Positions 44,779 through 53,786 of a stretch of DNA of 64,000 bases are shown here, in pieces; positions within the stretch are counted from its first letter, which is position 1, and the number at the start of each line of letters is the position of its first letter. Source of the stretch: Cutibacterium namnetense (lineage in GTDB: Bacteria; Actinomycetota; Actinomycetes; Propionibacteriales; Propionibacteriaceae); NCBI RefSeq assembly GCF_001642025.1, contig NZ_LWHO01000001.1, positions 156,563-220,562 on the forward strand, read 5' to 3'. The position numbers and the translations under genes are program-made. Below the pieces are notes generated by a model. The model saw nothing but the letters and a program-made list of their open reading frames with translations, did no database searches and was not told the origin of the DNA.

Positions 44779-46476
44779 ATGTCTGCTATCGAGGTAATCA
44801 ATCTTTCTTTTTCATTTTCCGCTCAGCCACTCTTGGATAACGTTTCATTCAGCGTTGGCGATAGCGAGCGCGCAGTACTTGTGGGGCCTAATGGCTCTGG
44901 CAAAACCACTCTCCTGCGCCTGATACGAGGAGAGCTAACCCCGGATCGAGGACATATCGCCATCAGTGATGCAGGAGATGCAGGTTCTTGTCGCTTCCCT
45001 TATGTTCGTGACGCCACTGGCACAGTTCAGGACTATCTGGACGACGTGTTGGCTGGCCCATGGGAGTTGCTCACTCGCTTCGACCACGTGACGAAGCAAC
45101 TATCGGCTGCCCAAAGTTCAGCGAGTCTCGCTAAAGAGTACGATCACATACTCACCAGTCTTACTCTGGCCGACGTATGGTCGCTCGAAGCTCGAATCGA
45201 TGAAGTGTTAGCCGGTTTAGGTCTAGGCCAGCTGACCGGACGCGGTCGACAGCGCGCACTCGGCTCACTCTCCCCTGGCCAGGCAGTGCGGCTCGAACTG
45301 GCAGGCATCATTATGGTCAGACCAGTAACTCTGGTCTTGGATGAACCCACCAATCATCTTGATGACGAAGCCGTAGGCTTTCTGATCCAGCAAATAACAG
45401 ATTGGCCGGGGCCAGTGCTCATGGCCAGTCATAATCGTGCGTTTATTGAAGAGACAGCCACGGTCATCTATGACCTCGATATTGCCCCGTGGCAGGCTTT
45501 GGCCACAGCTGAAGGAGAGGCTGTGTCTGGCGTGTACCGGTGCACTGGCGCCTATAGTGATTATCTTGGCGCCAAACAACACGCCCGCATGGAGCATCAA
45601 AAGCTTCACGCCACCCAGCAATCTGAAAAACGCGCGATTCGAAGTCATCGCCGTCGCAGCGAAGATATCGCTCGTGGTGGAGTGAAATTAGCGAAGGCGC
45701 AGGGCATGGCACGTAAGTTCTTCTCTGACCGGGCAGAAAAGACCGCGCTGCGACGCACGCGTAACGACGATCAACGCTTACACGATCTTGCTGAACATGA
45801 GGTGCGAAAACCCCGCAACTACCAACTTAAGCTCAACCTTCCACCAGTCGGCTCGCGTGGCGGGTTAGCCGTCACGGCACGAAGCGCCTTCATTCCAGGC
45901 AGGCTTCTCCCAATCACGTTCGACCTTGCCACGGGGGAACATTTAATACTGACTGGCCCGAATGGAGCGGGGAAAACCACGCTCTTGAATTGGCTTGCTA
46001 GTGGGAAAACAACAATCGACCCTAGATCCGAAGCCAGCGGCACTATCTCTGTCAGCGGGCGGCTTGCTTACGTCCCACAGCGCCTACCACGCACAGGAGA
46101 TTCCTACTTTCACCCAGAACATTGGAAAGACGGGATCAGAGAACTTGGCACGGGAATACTCCACCCATCCATGTGGGCCACCCCAGTCGGCCAACTTTCA
46201 GATGGAAACCAGCGTCGAGCCCAGATCGCGTTAGCCGTGGCGCAGAAACCCGAGATTCTTGTCATTGACGAACCAACCAACTACCTCGACCTCGCCACGC
46301 TTGAAGAACTAGAGGACGCGCTAGGCCAATGGAACGGCACACTCATCATCGCCAGTCACGACCGCTGGCTTATCAACCACTGGCAGGGAACACAAATCGA
46401 ATTATGCCCCACAGATCCAGCGCCCGGATCACCGAATCCCCTCTTACTCGTTAAGAGCCGGTTCGAGCCGTGGTAG
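44779..46476 (+). CDS. ABC-F ATPase, candidate antibiotic ribosome-protection protein
   Basis: The 565-residue protein has two ATP-binding cassettes and no membrane domain, as in the ABC-F class that acts on ribosomes. First cassette: Walker A GPNGSGKTT, signature LSPGQ, Walker B LVLDEPTNHLDD. Second cassette: GPNGAGKTT, LSDGN, LVIDEPTNYLD. A basic helical linker (about 250-320) joins them. Length is like the macrolide-type protection proteins of actinobacteria. Position in an island with recombinases makes a resistance role plausible, not shown; the drug class cannot be read from sequence. The ATG at 44779 follows GGGGA; an in-frame TTG at 44767 lies inside that binding site. Its 3' end overlaps the recombinase relic on the other strand. 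Confidence 0.85.
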   Translation: MSAIEVINLSFSFSAQPLLDNVSFSVGDSERAVLVGPNGSGKTTLLRLIRGELTPDRGHIAISDAGDAGSCRFPYVRDATGTVQDYLDDVLAGPWELLTRFDHVTKQLSAAQSSASLAKEYDHILTSLTLADVWSLEARIDEVLAGLGLGQLTGRGRQRALGSLSPGQAVRLELAGIIMVRPVTLVLDEPTNHLDDEAVGFLIQQITDWPGPVLMASHNRAFIEETATVIYDLDIAPWQALATAEGEAVSGVYRCTGAYSDYLGAKQHARMEHQKLHATQQSEKRAIRSHRRRSEDIARGGVKLAKAQGMARKFFSDRAEKTALRRTRNDDQRLHDLAEHEVRKPRNYQLKLNLPPVGSRGGLAVTARSAFIPGRLLPITFDLATGEHLILTGPNGAGKTTLLNWLASGKTTIDPRSEASGTISVSGRLAYVPQRLPRTGDSYFHPEHWKDGIRELGTGILHPSMWATPVGQLSDGNQRRAQIALAVAQKPEILVIDEPTNYLDLATLEELEDALGQWNGTLIIASHDRWLINHWQGTQIELCPTDPAPGSPNPLLLVKSRFEPW

Positions 46477-48041
46477 TGCCGTCCTTGAGTGTGAGTTTGA
46501 TAGCGCCGTCGTGGTTGACGGTGGTGTGATCGACGAGGGTGTTCCAGGCTTGGTCGGAGTATTCGAGTGGTGGTTGGGTGGCAAGGTAGTCGCGTACTTC
46601 GATTGCTTGTGCTCGGCGGTGGCGCAGATCGTCGATCTGGTCGCTGATCCGTTGATGCTCGGCCTCAAGTTGGTGGTGCCGATCTTCAAGCTCGTGGTAA
46701 CGGCGGTCGTAGTCGTCAGGGTCGTGGGCGGTCGTGGCTGCGGGGTGATGAGTTGGTTCATCAGCGTGATGGTTTCTTCGATCCGCTCCCCCAGCGTGGC
46801 CTGCTTGGTTTCGAGCTCGCGGGTGTCGTAGACGGTTTCGTCGAGCAGGCGCATGGTGTCATCGAGCACGTCGTTGCCGGTGACCCGCTTAGCCAGGGCT
46901 GCGACGAAGGCGTCTTTGATCTGGTCTTCGGTGACGTGGGGTGTCGCGCAGTGATGATCCTTGTTGTATTTGTTGTTGCAGCGCCAGATGTAGCGGCGGT
47001 ATTTGCTGGTGGAGTGCCAGACTTTCCGCCCAAACCTCCCGCCGCAATCGGAGCAGGTGATCGTGTTGGCGAAGGGGTGGGTGTTGGAGGTGCCTTTGCC
47101 TGCGCGGCGGGCGAGTTCTGCTTGGACGGTGTCCCAGGTGACGGGATCAATGATGGGTTCGTGGTTGCTGGTGACGTAGTACTGGGGTACTTCGCCTTCG
47201 TTGATTTTCATGGTTTGGTTAGGAAGTCGGTGGTGAAGCTCTTTTGCAGCAGCGCGTCGCCTTTGTATTTCTCGTTGGCAAGGATCGACCGCACAGTGGA
47301 GGGCGACCAGATTTGTTTGCCACGCGGGGTGGGGATGCCATCGGATGTGAATTCTTTGGCGATGGTTTGTGGGGTTGCGCCTTCGAGGAAGCGGGCATAA
47401 ATACGACGGACGGTTGGTGCTTGGGTTTCGTCGATGGCGAGGTTGCCGTCTTCGCCTTTCTTGTAGCCGAGCAGGGACGCGTAGGGCACCATGATTTTCC
47501 CGTCGGCGAAGCGTTTACGGTGGTCCCAGGTGACATTCTCGGAAATGGAGCGGGATTCTTCTTGGGTGAGGCTGGACATGATGGTGATGAGTAGTTCGCC
47601 TTTGGAATCGAGTGTCCAGATGTTTTCTTTTTCGAAGTAGACCTCTACGCCTTTGTCTTTGAGCTGGCGGACGTGGATGAGGGTGTCGACGGTGTTGCGG
47701 GCGAACCGGGACACGCTCTTGGTGAGGATCAAATCGATTTTTCCGGCGAGGGTGTCGGCGATCATGGTTTTGAAGCCTTCACGGTGTTTGGTGCTGGTGC
47801 CAGTGATGCCTTCGTCGGCGTACATGCCTGCGAATTCCCACTCTGTGCGGGATTGGATGTGGCTCGTGTAGTAGTCGATTTGTGCCTCGTAGGAGGAGGC
47901 TTGTTCTTCCATCTCGGTGGATACCCGCGCGTAGGCCGCTACCCTGCGCCGACGCCGAGTACCCTGCACCGTGGTGTGTCCGGGTATTTTTGTGGCTGGG
48001 ATCGCGGTGACACGCTTGTTCCGAATCTGCTTGGTGGTCAT
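46451..48041 (-). pseudogene. Large serine recombinase broken by two frameshifts
   Basis: The N-terminal piece (47208-48041, 277 residues) has the resolvase domain with the catalytic serine in YARVST (Ser41) and DEGITGTST, and stops at FLTKP. The recombinase and zinc-ribbon piece continues in another frame from an ATG that overlaps that stop (MKINEGEVPQYYV, TCSDCGGRFGRKVW). Near 46740-46760 a second one-base shift moves the coiled-coil C-terminus into a third frame (HDPDDYDRRYHELEDRH, ending at the TAA at 46451). Read together the parts form one recombinase of ordinary length, so the gene is degraded. The ATGA at the first break could still allow two-piece translation. Confidence 0.8.
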
Positions 48042-49240
48042 ATCGCACTTTCCTCGTCCAGGCTCACCGCCACTGGCACTTCGCCGCTAATGGTGTGGAT
48101 GGTGAGCGTACGATCGGGATTGACAACGATTTTCACGAGGCGCGTCAGCGCATACTCGTCGTCCCAGTCGTCGAGGCCAAGCACGCGGGTGCAGATCTGG
48201 GTGAGATGGGTTTCTCGGATTTGTGGTGCCTGGCAGGGATTGCCTTTACCTTTGGTGGCGGTTTCGCACCACCAAAACTTGTAGGACGTGTGGCGGCGTG
48301 TCTTGGTGCGGCGGTGATAAAACCTGCTACAGACAGAGCATTCAATCCGAGAGGTGAGCCCGGTCGTTCTAGCTGACGGCGTGGCTCCACGTCCGAGATG
48401 TCTGCGCCGGGCGAGCTCGGCCTGGACGGCGCCGAACGTGGTCTGGTCGATGATGGGCGGGTGGGATTCGTCGACGAGGTAGCGTGGCAGCTCGCCGGTG
48501 TTGGTATGGCAGTTCAATTCTGCAACGTTTGGCCGGTAATACTTTTGCAGGATTACGCGGCCGGTGTAGATTTCATTTTCGAGCCATTTGCGGATCGTCT
48601 TACCGCGAAACTTGGCTCCCCGCCTAGGCTTGACCCCTTCAGCATTCAACTGACTGATGATCTTGGCTTCAGTCTCGATGATAGCCAAGTCACTACCCAC
48701 GTATTGGTAGCCGTAGGGTTGGCGCGAATGCATGAGCCCGTCGGCGTATTTCTTCCTTATCCCCCATTTAACATTCTTCGACATGGATCGAGATTCCTCC
48801 TGCGCAAACGATGCCAGCAGGGTCAGCAGGAGTTCACCGTCAGCGGTCGCGGTATCGATCTGTTCACGCTCGAAACGCACTGAGACGCCGAGGATTTTGA
48901 GTTCGCGGACGGCATCGAGCAGGTCGACGGTGTTGCGAGTCAGCCTGGATATCGACTTCGTCAAAATCATGTCGATGTCGCCGGAGCGGGCGGCGGCCAT
49001 CATGGTCTGGAACCCCTCTCGACGGACGGTACTGGTGCCGGTGATGCCTTCGTCGATGAACACGCCTGCATAGTCCCAACCAGGGGTGGATTGAATCAGA
49101 TGAGAGTAGTACGACACCTGGGCGGCAATCGAAGATAGCTGGCGTTCGTGCTCGGTCGATACCCGCGCATACCCTGCTACTCGTAGCCGACGTGGCGTGG
49201 CGGGTCTAGGTGGGATAACTCGAAAACTACGCGAGGTCAC
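48038..49240 (-). CDS. Large serine recombinase
   Basis: This 400-residue site-specific recombinase has the catalytic serine in YARVST (Ser28), the resolvase motifs DEGITGTST and TKSISRLTRNT, the recombinase domain, and a zinc ribbon with CSVC followed by WWC and NPC. The segment between TEAKI and ISQLNAEG is short compared with its family and may carry a small in-frame deletion. Its stop overlaps the start of the next recombinase (ATGA), so the two were an overlapping pair like those that move integrative elements. The GTG start lies immediately after AGGGA, so an alternative nearby start is possible. Confidence 0.87.
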   Translation of the reverse strand: MTSRSFRVIPPRPATPRRLRVAGYARVSTEHERQLSSIAAQVSYYSHLIQSTPGWDYAGVFIDEGITGTSTVRREGFQTMMAAARSGDIDMILTKSISRLTRNTVDLLDAVRELKILGVSVRFEREQIDTATADGELLLTLLASFAQEESRSMSKNVKWGIRKKYADGLMHSRQPYGYQYVGSDLAIIETEAKIISQLNAEGVKPRRGAKFRGKTIRKWLENEIYTGRVILQKYYRPNVAELNCHTNTGELPRYLVDESHPPIIDQTTFGAVQAELARRRHLGRGATPSARTTGLTSRIECSVCSRFYHRRTKTRRHTSYKFWWCETATKGKGNPCQAPQIRETHLTQICTRVLGLDDWDDEYALTRLVKIVVNPDRTLTIHTISGEVPVAVSLDEESAI

Positions 49241-49296
49241 TCCCTGCTTCTCTTTCTTCTATGGCGACAGGTGTTTTGGTTGTATCCATCTACGCT

Positions 49297-49473
49297 CTAA
49301 ACCTGAGTCTTATCCAGTCGAACCTGCAGCAACAATGCCCCCACTGGCGCGGTTGCTTCATGCCCGATCCGCGTAAGGATCACGTGGCTTTCGTTTGGGG
49401 TGAGTGCGCCGGTTTCGGTGAGCCGATCAATAAAGGCGACCTGGCGGGCAAGATCGACTTCGGCATTGAACAT
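49297..49473 (-). CDS. SHOCT-like short protein of mobile element
   Basis: A 58-residue protein from the ATG at 49473 (MFNAEVDLARQVAFIDRL, then TETGALTPNE) has the short alpha-helical pattern, with G-x-L-T-x-x-E, of SHOCT-type domains. Such tiny ORFs commonly precede serine recombinases in Firmicutes and actinobacterial elements. It begins eight bases after the end of the HTH/zinc-finger gene. The function is unknown. Confidence 0.55.
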   Translation of the reverse strand: MFNAEVDLARQVAFIDRLTETGALTPNESHVILTRIGHEATAPVGALLLQVRLDKTQV

Positions 49474-49481
49474 GGCACCCG

Positions 49482-49889
49482 TCACGGTCTGCCACCTCGG
49501 GTGCTGAAGCGGTGCCTGATATAGCAGGCATGCGAGCAATACTTACGGTGCTTGTTTCCGTAGGCCTCGAAGCTCTCACCGCAAGCAACGCAGGTGAAGG
49601 TGTATATTGCCCGCCGGTTGAGCCGTTCGGGGTGGGCGTGCTACCACGACAAACGACACACATCCGAACAGAACCTTTGCCCCGCCACCGCAGCTTCAAA
49701 ATGCCCATTACAGTGTTCGCATGCCTTAGCAGGCTCAACATCAACCGCCGGATCGATGTTGATGTCAGCTCTGCGACAGATCGACTTCACCGTATTGCGC
49801 GACATGCCCAATCTGGTGGCGATCTGCCCATACGATGCGCCTCGGCATCGCAGCTCCACAACTCGCTCACGGGTAATCTCACGTGCCAT
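49482..49889 (-). pseudogene. HTH/zinc-finger element protein with in-frame amber codon
   Basis: From the ATG at 49889, with AGGAG seven bases upstream, the frame encodes a helix-turn-helix (GQIATRLGMSRNTVKSICRR) and a first zinc finger (CEHCNGHFEA, FCSDVCRLSW), then a TAG at 49641-49643. The same frame continues with HAHPERLNRRAIYTF, a second finger (TCVACGESF) and KYCSHACYIRHRF to a TGA at 49482. Related mobile-element proteins have a WW pair where the TAG stands, so TGG to TAG is the simplest explanation. The intact product would be about 135 residues and probably a DNA-binding regulator of the element. Confidence 0.72.
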
Positions 49890-50057
49890 GACGCGCTCCT
49901 GCTCAATAGAAATAAGGTCTCTACTGACAGGGCTTCGACCCACCCCGATTTATAACCACCACTGTCCTGGTGCGATGGGAACAAAAATGGCCCCGCCACC
50001 ACCTCATGTAGTGAGGCAGCGACGGGGCGAAACAGGACAGTTTTCATGAGTCTTGGT

Positions 50058-50657
50058 TTAGTGGCGGAGTTTTTCGTTGACCCGGCGCTGGACGGCGTCG
50101 TAGTTGGATCCGAGTCTGCGTCGGCGTTCGTTGCCGTTGCCGTATTCGCCGCGGATGACCGCGTCAGCGAGCGCGTCAATGTTCGGTGCCGGCTTCGGTG
50201 TGGGTGCGGGTTTCGGTGCCGGCGCGGGTGCGGGCGTGTTGCCGGTCATGTGGTCGTACCAGTACTGGGCGCGAGCCATATAGGCGGCGTGCTGAGTACC
50301 GGCCAGCGATGCTGGGCATTCGGTGGCTGAGAAGTTTTTGTGCCCGAACACGTTCTTACCCCAGGTAGGGCGGCCGAGCTTGTAATACCGACAGATCGCG
50401 GCCACCAAATGTGCGCCGTTGTCGAGGCAGGCGTCAGAGATTTTCCATGGGTTAGAAGAGGCGTCGGCGTGCTCGATACCAATGCTGGTGGTATTGGCTG
50501 CCCAGTTTCCGGCGTGCCAGGCGGTGTCGCGGTCCCACACGAGCTGCCCGATCCGCCCGGAGGTTTCTACCTGGTAGTGGGCGGAGGCGGGCCGGGTCTG
50601 CCACACGTCCCAGCACCCTTTGATGGTGAGGTTGCCGGCGTTGTGGTGGATGATCAC
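50058..50657 (-). CDS. Phage-type endolysin: amidase plus cell-wall-binding repeat, 5' end compromised
   Basis: The protein has an N-acetylmuramoyl-L-alanine amidase (peptidoglycan-recognition) domain with zinc ligands in IIHHNAG and GHKNFSATECPA. A Pro/Ala/Lys linker follows, then a C-terminal CW_7-like repeat (DALADAVIRGEYGNGNERRRRL). It would cleave peptidoglycan. The first usable codon is a GTG at 50657 that lies right inside the conserved first strand. Upstream codons (GRSGHRIDK) look like genuine endolysin sequence and run into the adjacent tRNA gene without a start. The gene therefore seems to have lost its own start when its element joined the tRNA locus. Confidence 0.75.
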   Translation of the reverse strand: MIIHHNAGNLTIKGCWDVWQTRPASAHYQVETSGRIGQLVWDRDTAWHAGNWAANTTSIGIEHADASSNPWKISDACLDNGAHLVAAICRYYKLGRPTWGKNVFGHKNFSATECPASLAGTQHAAYMARAQYWYDHMTGNTPAPAPAPKPAPTPKPAPNIDALADAVIRGEYGNGNERRRRLGSNYDAVQRRVNEKLRH

Positions 50658-50686
50658 CTTGTCGATTCGGTGGCCGGAGCGTCCTT

Positions 50687-50762
50687 TGGTGGAGCATAGG
50701 GGACTCGAACCCCTGACCTACTGCTTGCAAAGCAGCCGCGCTACCAACTGCGCCAATGCCCC
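50687..50762 (-). tRNA. tRNA-Ala (TGC anticodon), CCA encoded
   Basis: The minus strand starts GGGGCATTGGCGCAGTTGG and folds as a cloverleaf. It has the D-arm sequence GTTGGTAGCGC, an anticodon stem GCTGC/GCAGT with the loop TTTGCAA (anticodon TGC) and the T-arm GGGGTTCGAACCCC. The acceptor stem is closed by ATGCTCC, and A-CCA follows in the DNA. The 3' end directly abuts the phage-type endolysin sequence, consistent with use as an integration site. Confidence 0.96.
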
Positions 50763-50901
50763 GTGGACCTCCATAGTGTAGAGGATGCGCGGTGGTTTGG
50801 GCGAGTCGAAGCCTCGCGCAATGTCGTCTGGTCCTGCCAAAAAGTCGAGATTGTGACGGTACCATCGCGTTTTCGGGGCAGTTTGTGACGCATCGGCCCG
50901 G

Positions 50902-52275
50902 TTACGACAACACCTCGGCGGGACTAACGATAACGGCCTCGAGTCCACGCTCAGCCAGTGCGGGAGCCAACTCTTCGGCCTGACCGCAGATACCGATCCG
51001 CCAGCTGTCGGGGATCAGCAACTCCCGCCAGGCTCGGTTCACCGACCATTCCCCAGCACTCGCCCTCGCTGATGCCACGGCGGCGAGGTGATCGTCGACC
51101 CAGTTCGGTGCCAGTCCGGCCCCGACCAGAGCTGCCACTTGGTGGGCGACCGTACCGGCGGTGTCGTACTGCAATGGGGCGATGCCAACCGAGTGGTCGC
51201 GGGCGGCATCCACTTCGTCGGCCCTCAGGTCGTCGCTGGAGGTGAGAATGCGTAATGCCTCGGCCACGGCGTCGGCTCCAACCTCAGTGCGGAAGGACCC
51301 CGCAACGGTCGCCACTCCACCATCGGGGAGTGGGCGGCTCGACATTCCGACCCCGTAAGACCATCCCTTGTCTTCCCGCAGCACCTGGTTGAGACGCGAC
51401 CCGAACGTCCCGCCGAGGGCTCCGCATGCGACCTTGAGGGCGGCCCAACCCGGGTGGGAGCGCCCCACAGTGGCCTGCTGGATACGCACGTCGGCCTGCA
51501 CAGCGTCGGGGCGGTCGACAAGAATCACCCGTGGTCCGTCGAGGCGTGGCTGGAGTGGAGCAACCTGCGAGGGGGAACCGCTGGTCGTCCACTCCTTGAA
51601 TATTGACAAGTCGAGGTCCTCGACTCCCTCTCCGGCAACCACCAGCACGGCATCGGAGATCGTCCAGTGCGCGGCCCAGAATTCTCGTGCGGCTGCAGCG
51701 TTGAGCTTTTCTACCGACGAGAGGGTGCCGATCGTGGGCAGGGACGACCGTGACCCCACTGGCCATAGCGCCCGTGCTGCTGCCATCTCGGCTAGGGACG
51801 ATCCGCGCTGGCTGGTCTGGGCCAGGGAGGCTCGCGCCGCGTCGATCTGACGAGCGATGTCCTCTTCGACCAGGCTCGTGGTGTTCAACAATTCGACGAA
51901 GAGTTCAGCCGCTGCATCGAACCTTGTCACGGGCACATCGACGCCGACGTGGCTTCCAGCCACCCCTGCCGAGCCGTCGTAGCTGGCCCCGATCGACTCC
52001 ATGGCCTCGGCGAAGGCTGCACCGGGATGGGGGCCGGTGGATTCGTCAGCCGTGCGGACGACGAGTCCAGCAAGACCTTCGAAACCAGCAGGTTCAGCAC
52101 CCACGGGCGCGTCCAACCCGATTTCCATAGTGATAATGCGCTGGCCGGGCATCGGGACGCGCACCACCGGCAGGCCGGTTGGCAGGGCCTCGACGATGCA
52201 CTGCGGAAAGGACCACGGCGAGCGTGGACGCACGGTGGGGCGGCTGGTGACAGGACGATCATTAAAGGTTTTCAT
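50902..52275 (-). CDS. M16 peptidase-family protein without zinc motif
   Basis: The 457-residue protein has the two-lobed M16 fold with the characteristic C-terminal lobe (GGTFGSRLNQVLREDKGWSYG), but the N-terminal lobe lacks the HxxEH zinc motif. M16 proteins of bacteria are often made as an active and an inactive partner from adjacent genes; this is the inactive partner. The ATG at 52275 overlaps the stop of the active gene (TGATG) and fits better than an in-frame start at 52323. About 140 bases of non-coding sequence separate its end from the tRNA gene. Confidence 0.88.
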   Translation of the reverse strand: MKTFNDRPVTSRPTVRPRSPWSFPQCIVEALPTGLPVVRVPMPGQRIITMEIGLDAPVGAEPAGFEGLAGLVVRTADESTGPHPGAAFAEAMESIGASYDGSAGVAGSHVGVDVPVTRFDAAAELFVELLNTTSLVEEDIARQIDAARASLAQTSQRGSSLAEMAAARALWPVGSRSSLPTIGTLSSVEKLNAAAAREFWAAHWTISDAVLVVAGEGVEDLDLSIFKEWTTSGSPSQVAPLQPRLDGPRVILVDRPDAVQADVRIQQATVGRSHPGWAALKVACGALGGTFGSRLNQVLREDKGWSYGVGMSSRPLPDGGVATVAGSFRTEVGADAVAEALRILTSSDDLRADEVDAARDHSVGIAPLQYDTAGTVAHQVAALVGAGLAPNWVDDHLAAVASARASAGEWSVNRAWRELLIPDSWRIGICGQAEELAPALAERGLEAVIVSPAEVLS

Positions 52276-53546
52276 CACGCCTCCTGGTGGACGACGGTCG
52301 ACGCCTGAGCGGGGGCTAGCCATCGCTGTGTCGCACCAGCGACCTGATCACCCGTGACGGCGCGAATCCGGTCGAGATAGGTGTTGACGAGAGTGGCGTC
52401 ACCCAGCAGGGTCTCATGCATGTTGAGCAGGTCGGCACGCTCGTCGACGACGGCCAGTGACTCCAGCCAGCCGCGTTCGACCTGGGCGCGCGCCCGCTCC
52501 AATTCGGCCTGGCTCGGCCCGTTGGTGGCGAGTTCGGTGATGATCTTATCGACAGCCCCGGTCAATTCCTCCTCGCAGACCCCCGGCTTGAGGTGCGCCG
52601 ATATCAGAGTTGCCGATGCTCCCCGTGCCAGCCCGAAGTCGCTCATACCTACGCCGTCGACGAGGTGACGCTCCCTTTCCAGGGTGCGAATGAGTCGGGA
52701 GCTCATCCCCGACCCGAGTACGTCAGCCGCCATCGCCACAGCAAGGTTGTCGGGGTCGGTGATGGGCGGAGTAGCCCATGCCCGGGTCACCGCAGTTCGC
52801 GGGAGGGGACGTGTGACGACGACGCGAGGGTTGTCGTGGCGAATTGGTCCCTGAACGCGCTCAGGGAGGTTTCCGGTGGCAGCGGGAACCGCCCCGAGGT
52901 ATTTATCGGCCAAGGTCAGCCCTTCGTCGGCATCGACACACCCGGAGATGACAAGAACGGCATTGTCGGGCCGATACCAGGTGGAATGAAAGGCGGTGAC
53001 GTCGTCGAGACAGGCGGCGTCGAGGTCGGGGACCGAACCGATGGTCGGGTGGCCATAGGGATGCTCGTTCCCAAACCTCCCGTCAAGGAGTAGATCGAGC
53101 AGGTCACCGTAGGGGGTGTTGTCGTAACGCTGTCGTTTCTCTTCCTTCACTACCTCGCGCTGTGTGGCCAAGTTCTCTTCTGTGACGGCTAGGTGGGCTA
53201 GTCGTTCGGCCTCTAGCCACAGTGCGAGTTCCAGTGCCCCGGCTGGCACCGTCTCGAAATAATTGGTGCGGTCGAAGCTGGTCGACGCATTCGCTGACCC
53301 ACCTACCGACTCGATCGTTGCCAGATGTTCGCTCGATGCGATGCCGCTCGTCGTACCTGAGAACATCAGGTGCTCGAAGAGGTGGGCGAACCCGAAGTGT
53401 CCGGCTTCTTCATCGGCCGATCCCACCCGGTACCAGATGTTGACGGCGACGCCGGGCAACGTCATGTCGGGATTGATGACTACGCGCATCCCGTTGGAGA
53501 GGGTCGCGCGTCGCAACTGGAGGGCTTCGGACATAAGTCCGAGCAT
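52275..53546 (-). CDS. M16 zinc metallopeptidase, active subunit
   Basis: The 423-residue protein has the inverted zinc motif HLFEH (residues 55-59) in HFGFAHLFEHLMFSGT and the downstream zinc glutamate in QREVVKEEKRQ. The C-terminal lobe has GSGMSSRLIRTLERERHLV. It should form a heterodimer with the following inactive partner. No lipoprotein or export signal is seen, so it is probably cytoplasmic; the substrate is unknown. An ATG at 53534 (MSEALQL) is an alternative start; neither start has a strong binding site. Confidence 0.92.
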   Translation of the reverse strand: MLGLMSEALQLRRATLSNGMRVVINPDMTLPGVAVNIWYRVGSADEEAGHFGFAHLFEHLMFSGTTSGIASSEHLATIESVGGSANASTSFDRTNYFETVPAGALELALWLEAERLAHLAVTEENLATQREVVKEEKRQRYDNTPYGDLLDLLLDGRFGNEHPYGHPTIGSVPDLDAACLDDVTAFHSTWYRPDNAVLVISGCVDADEGLTLADKYLGAVPAATGNLPERVQGPIRHDNPRVVVTRPLPRTAVTRAWATPPITDPDNLAVAMAADVLGSGMSSRLIRTLERERHLVDGVGMSDFGLARGASATLISAHLKPGVCEEELTGAVDKIITELATNGPSQAELERARAQVERGWLESLAVVDERADLLNMHETLLGDATLVNTYLDRIRAVTGDQVAGATQRWLAPAQASTVVHQEA

Positions 53547-53568
53547 AGGGGTAATGGTTCGGGCCCCT

Positions 53569-53624
53569 CTACGAGACCGCGGTGGTGAACCTTCACGAAC
53601 CTTCTACGAGACCGGTGTGGTGAA
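53569..53624. repeat. Pair of 21-base direct repeats in a divergent promoter region
   Basis: CTACGAGACCGCGGTGGTGAA at 53569 and a near-copy at 53604 differ at two positions and are spaced 35 bases start to start. They lie between the divergent M16 peptidase and DUF5318 genes. A regulator-binding role is possible. Confidence 0.55.
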
Positions 53625-53786
53625 TGTGTTGGGGGTCGGGTTTGATGCCAGCAGGGATGGCAGCCCCCGCCCTTGCCAACCCGATTGCCACGCGGGGCTC
53701 GAAGTAGGTGCGGCGGACTCTTCGAGAACGCACCGTCGAACACGGGTGCTGCGGAGTCGTCTGAGCAGCGCCGTACTCTTGGGGGC

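Larger units (their letters stand above)
44328..50686. mobile_element. Accessory island ending at tRNA-Ala
   Basis: This interval holds recombinase fragments, an ABC-F gene, two large serine recombinases, a SHOCT-like ORF, an HTH/zinc-finger gene and a phage-type endolysin, and it stops exactly at the 3' end of a tRNA-Ala gene. Codon use in the ABC-F gene is visibly less GC-rich than in the neighbouring kdp genes. I found no direct repeat of the tRNA end at the left side, so boundaries are approximate and the interval may be several overlapping insertions. Confidence 0.5.
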
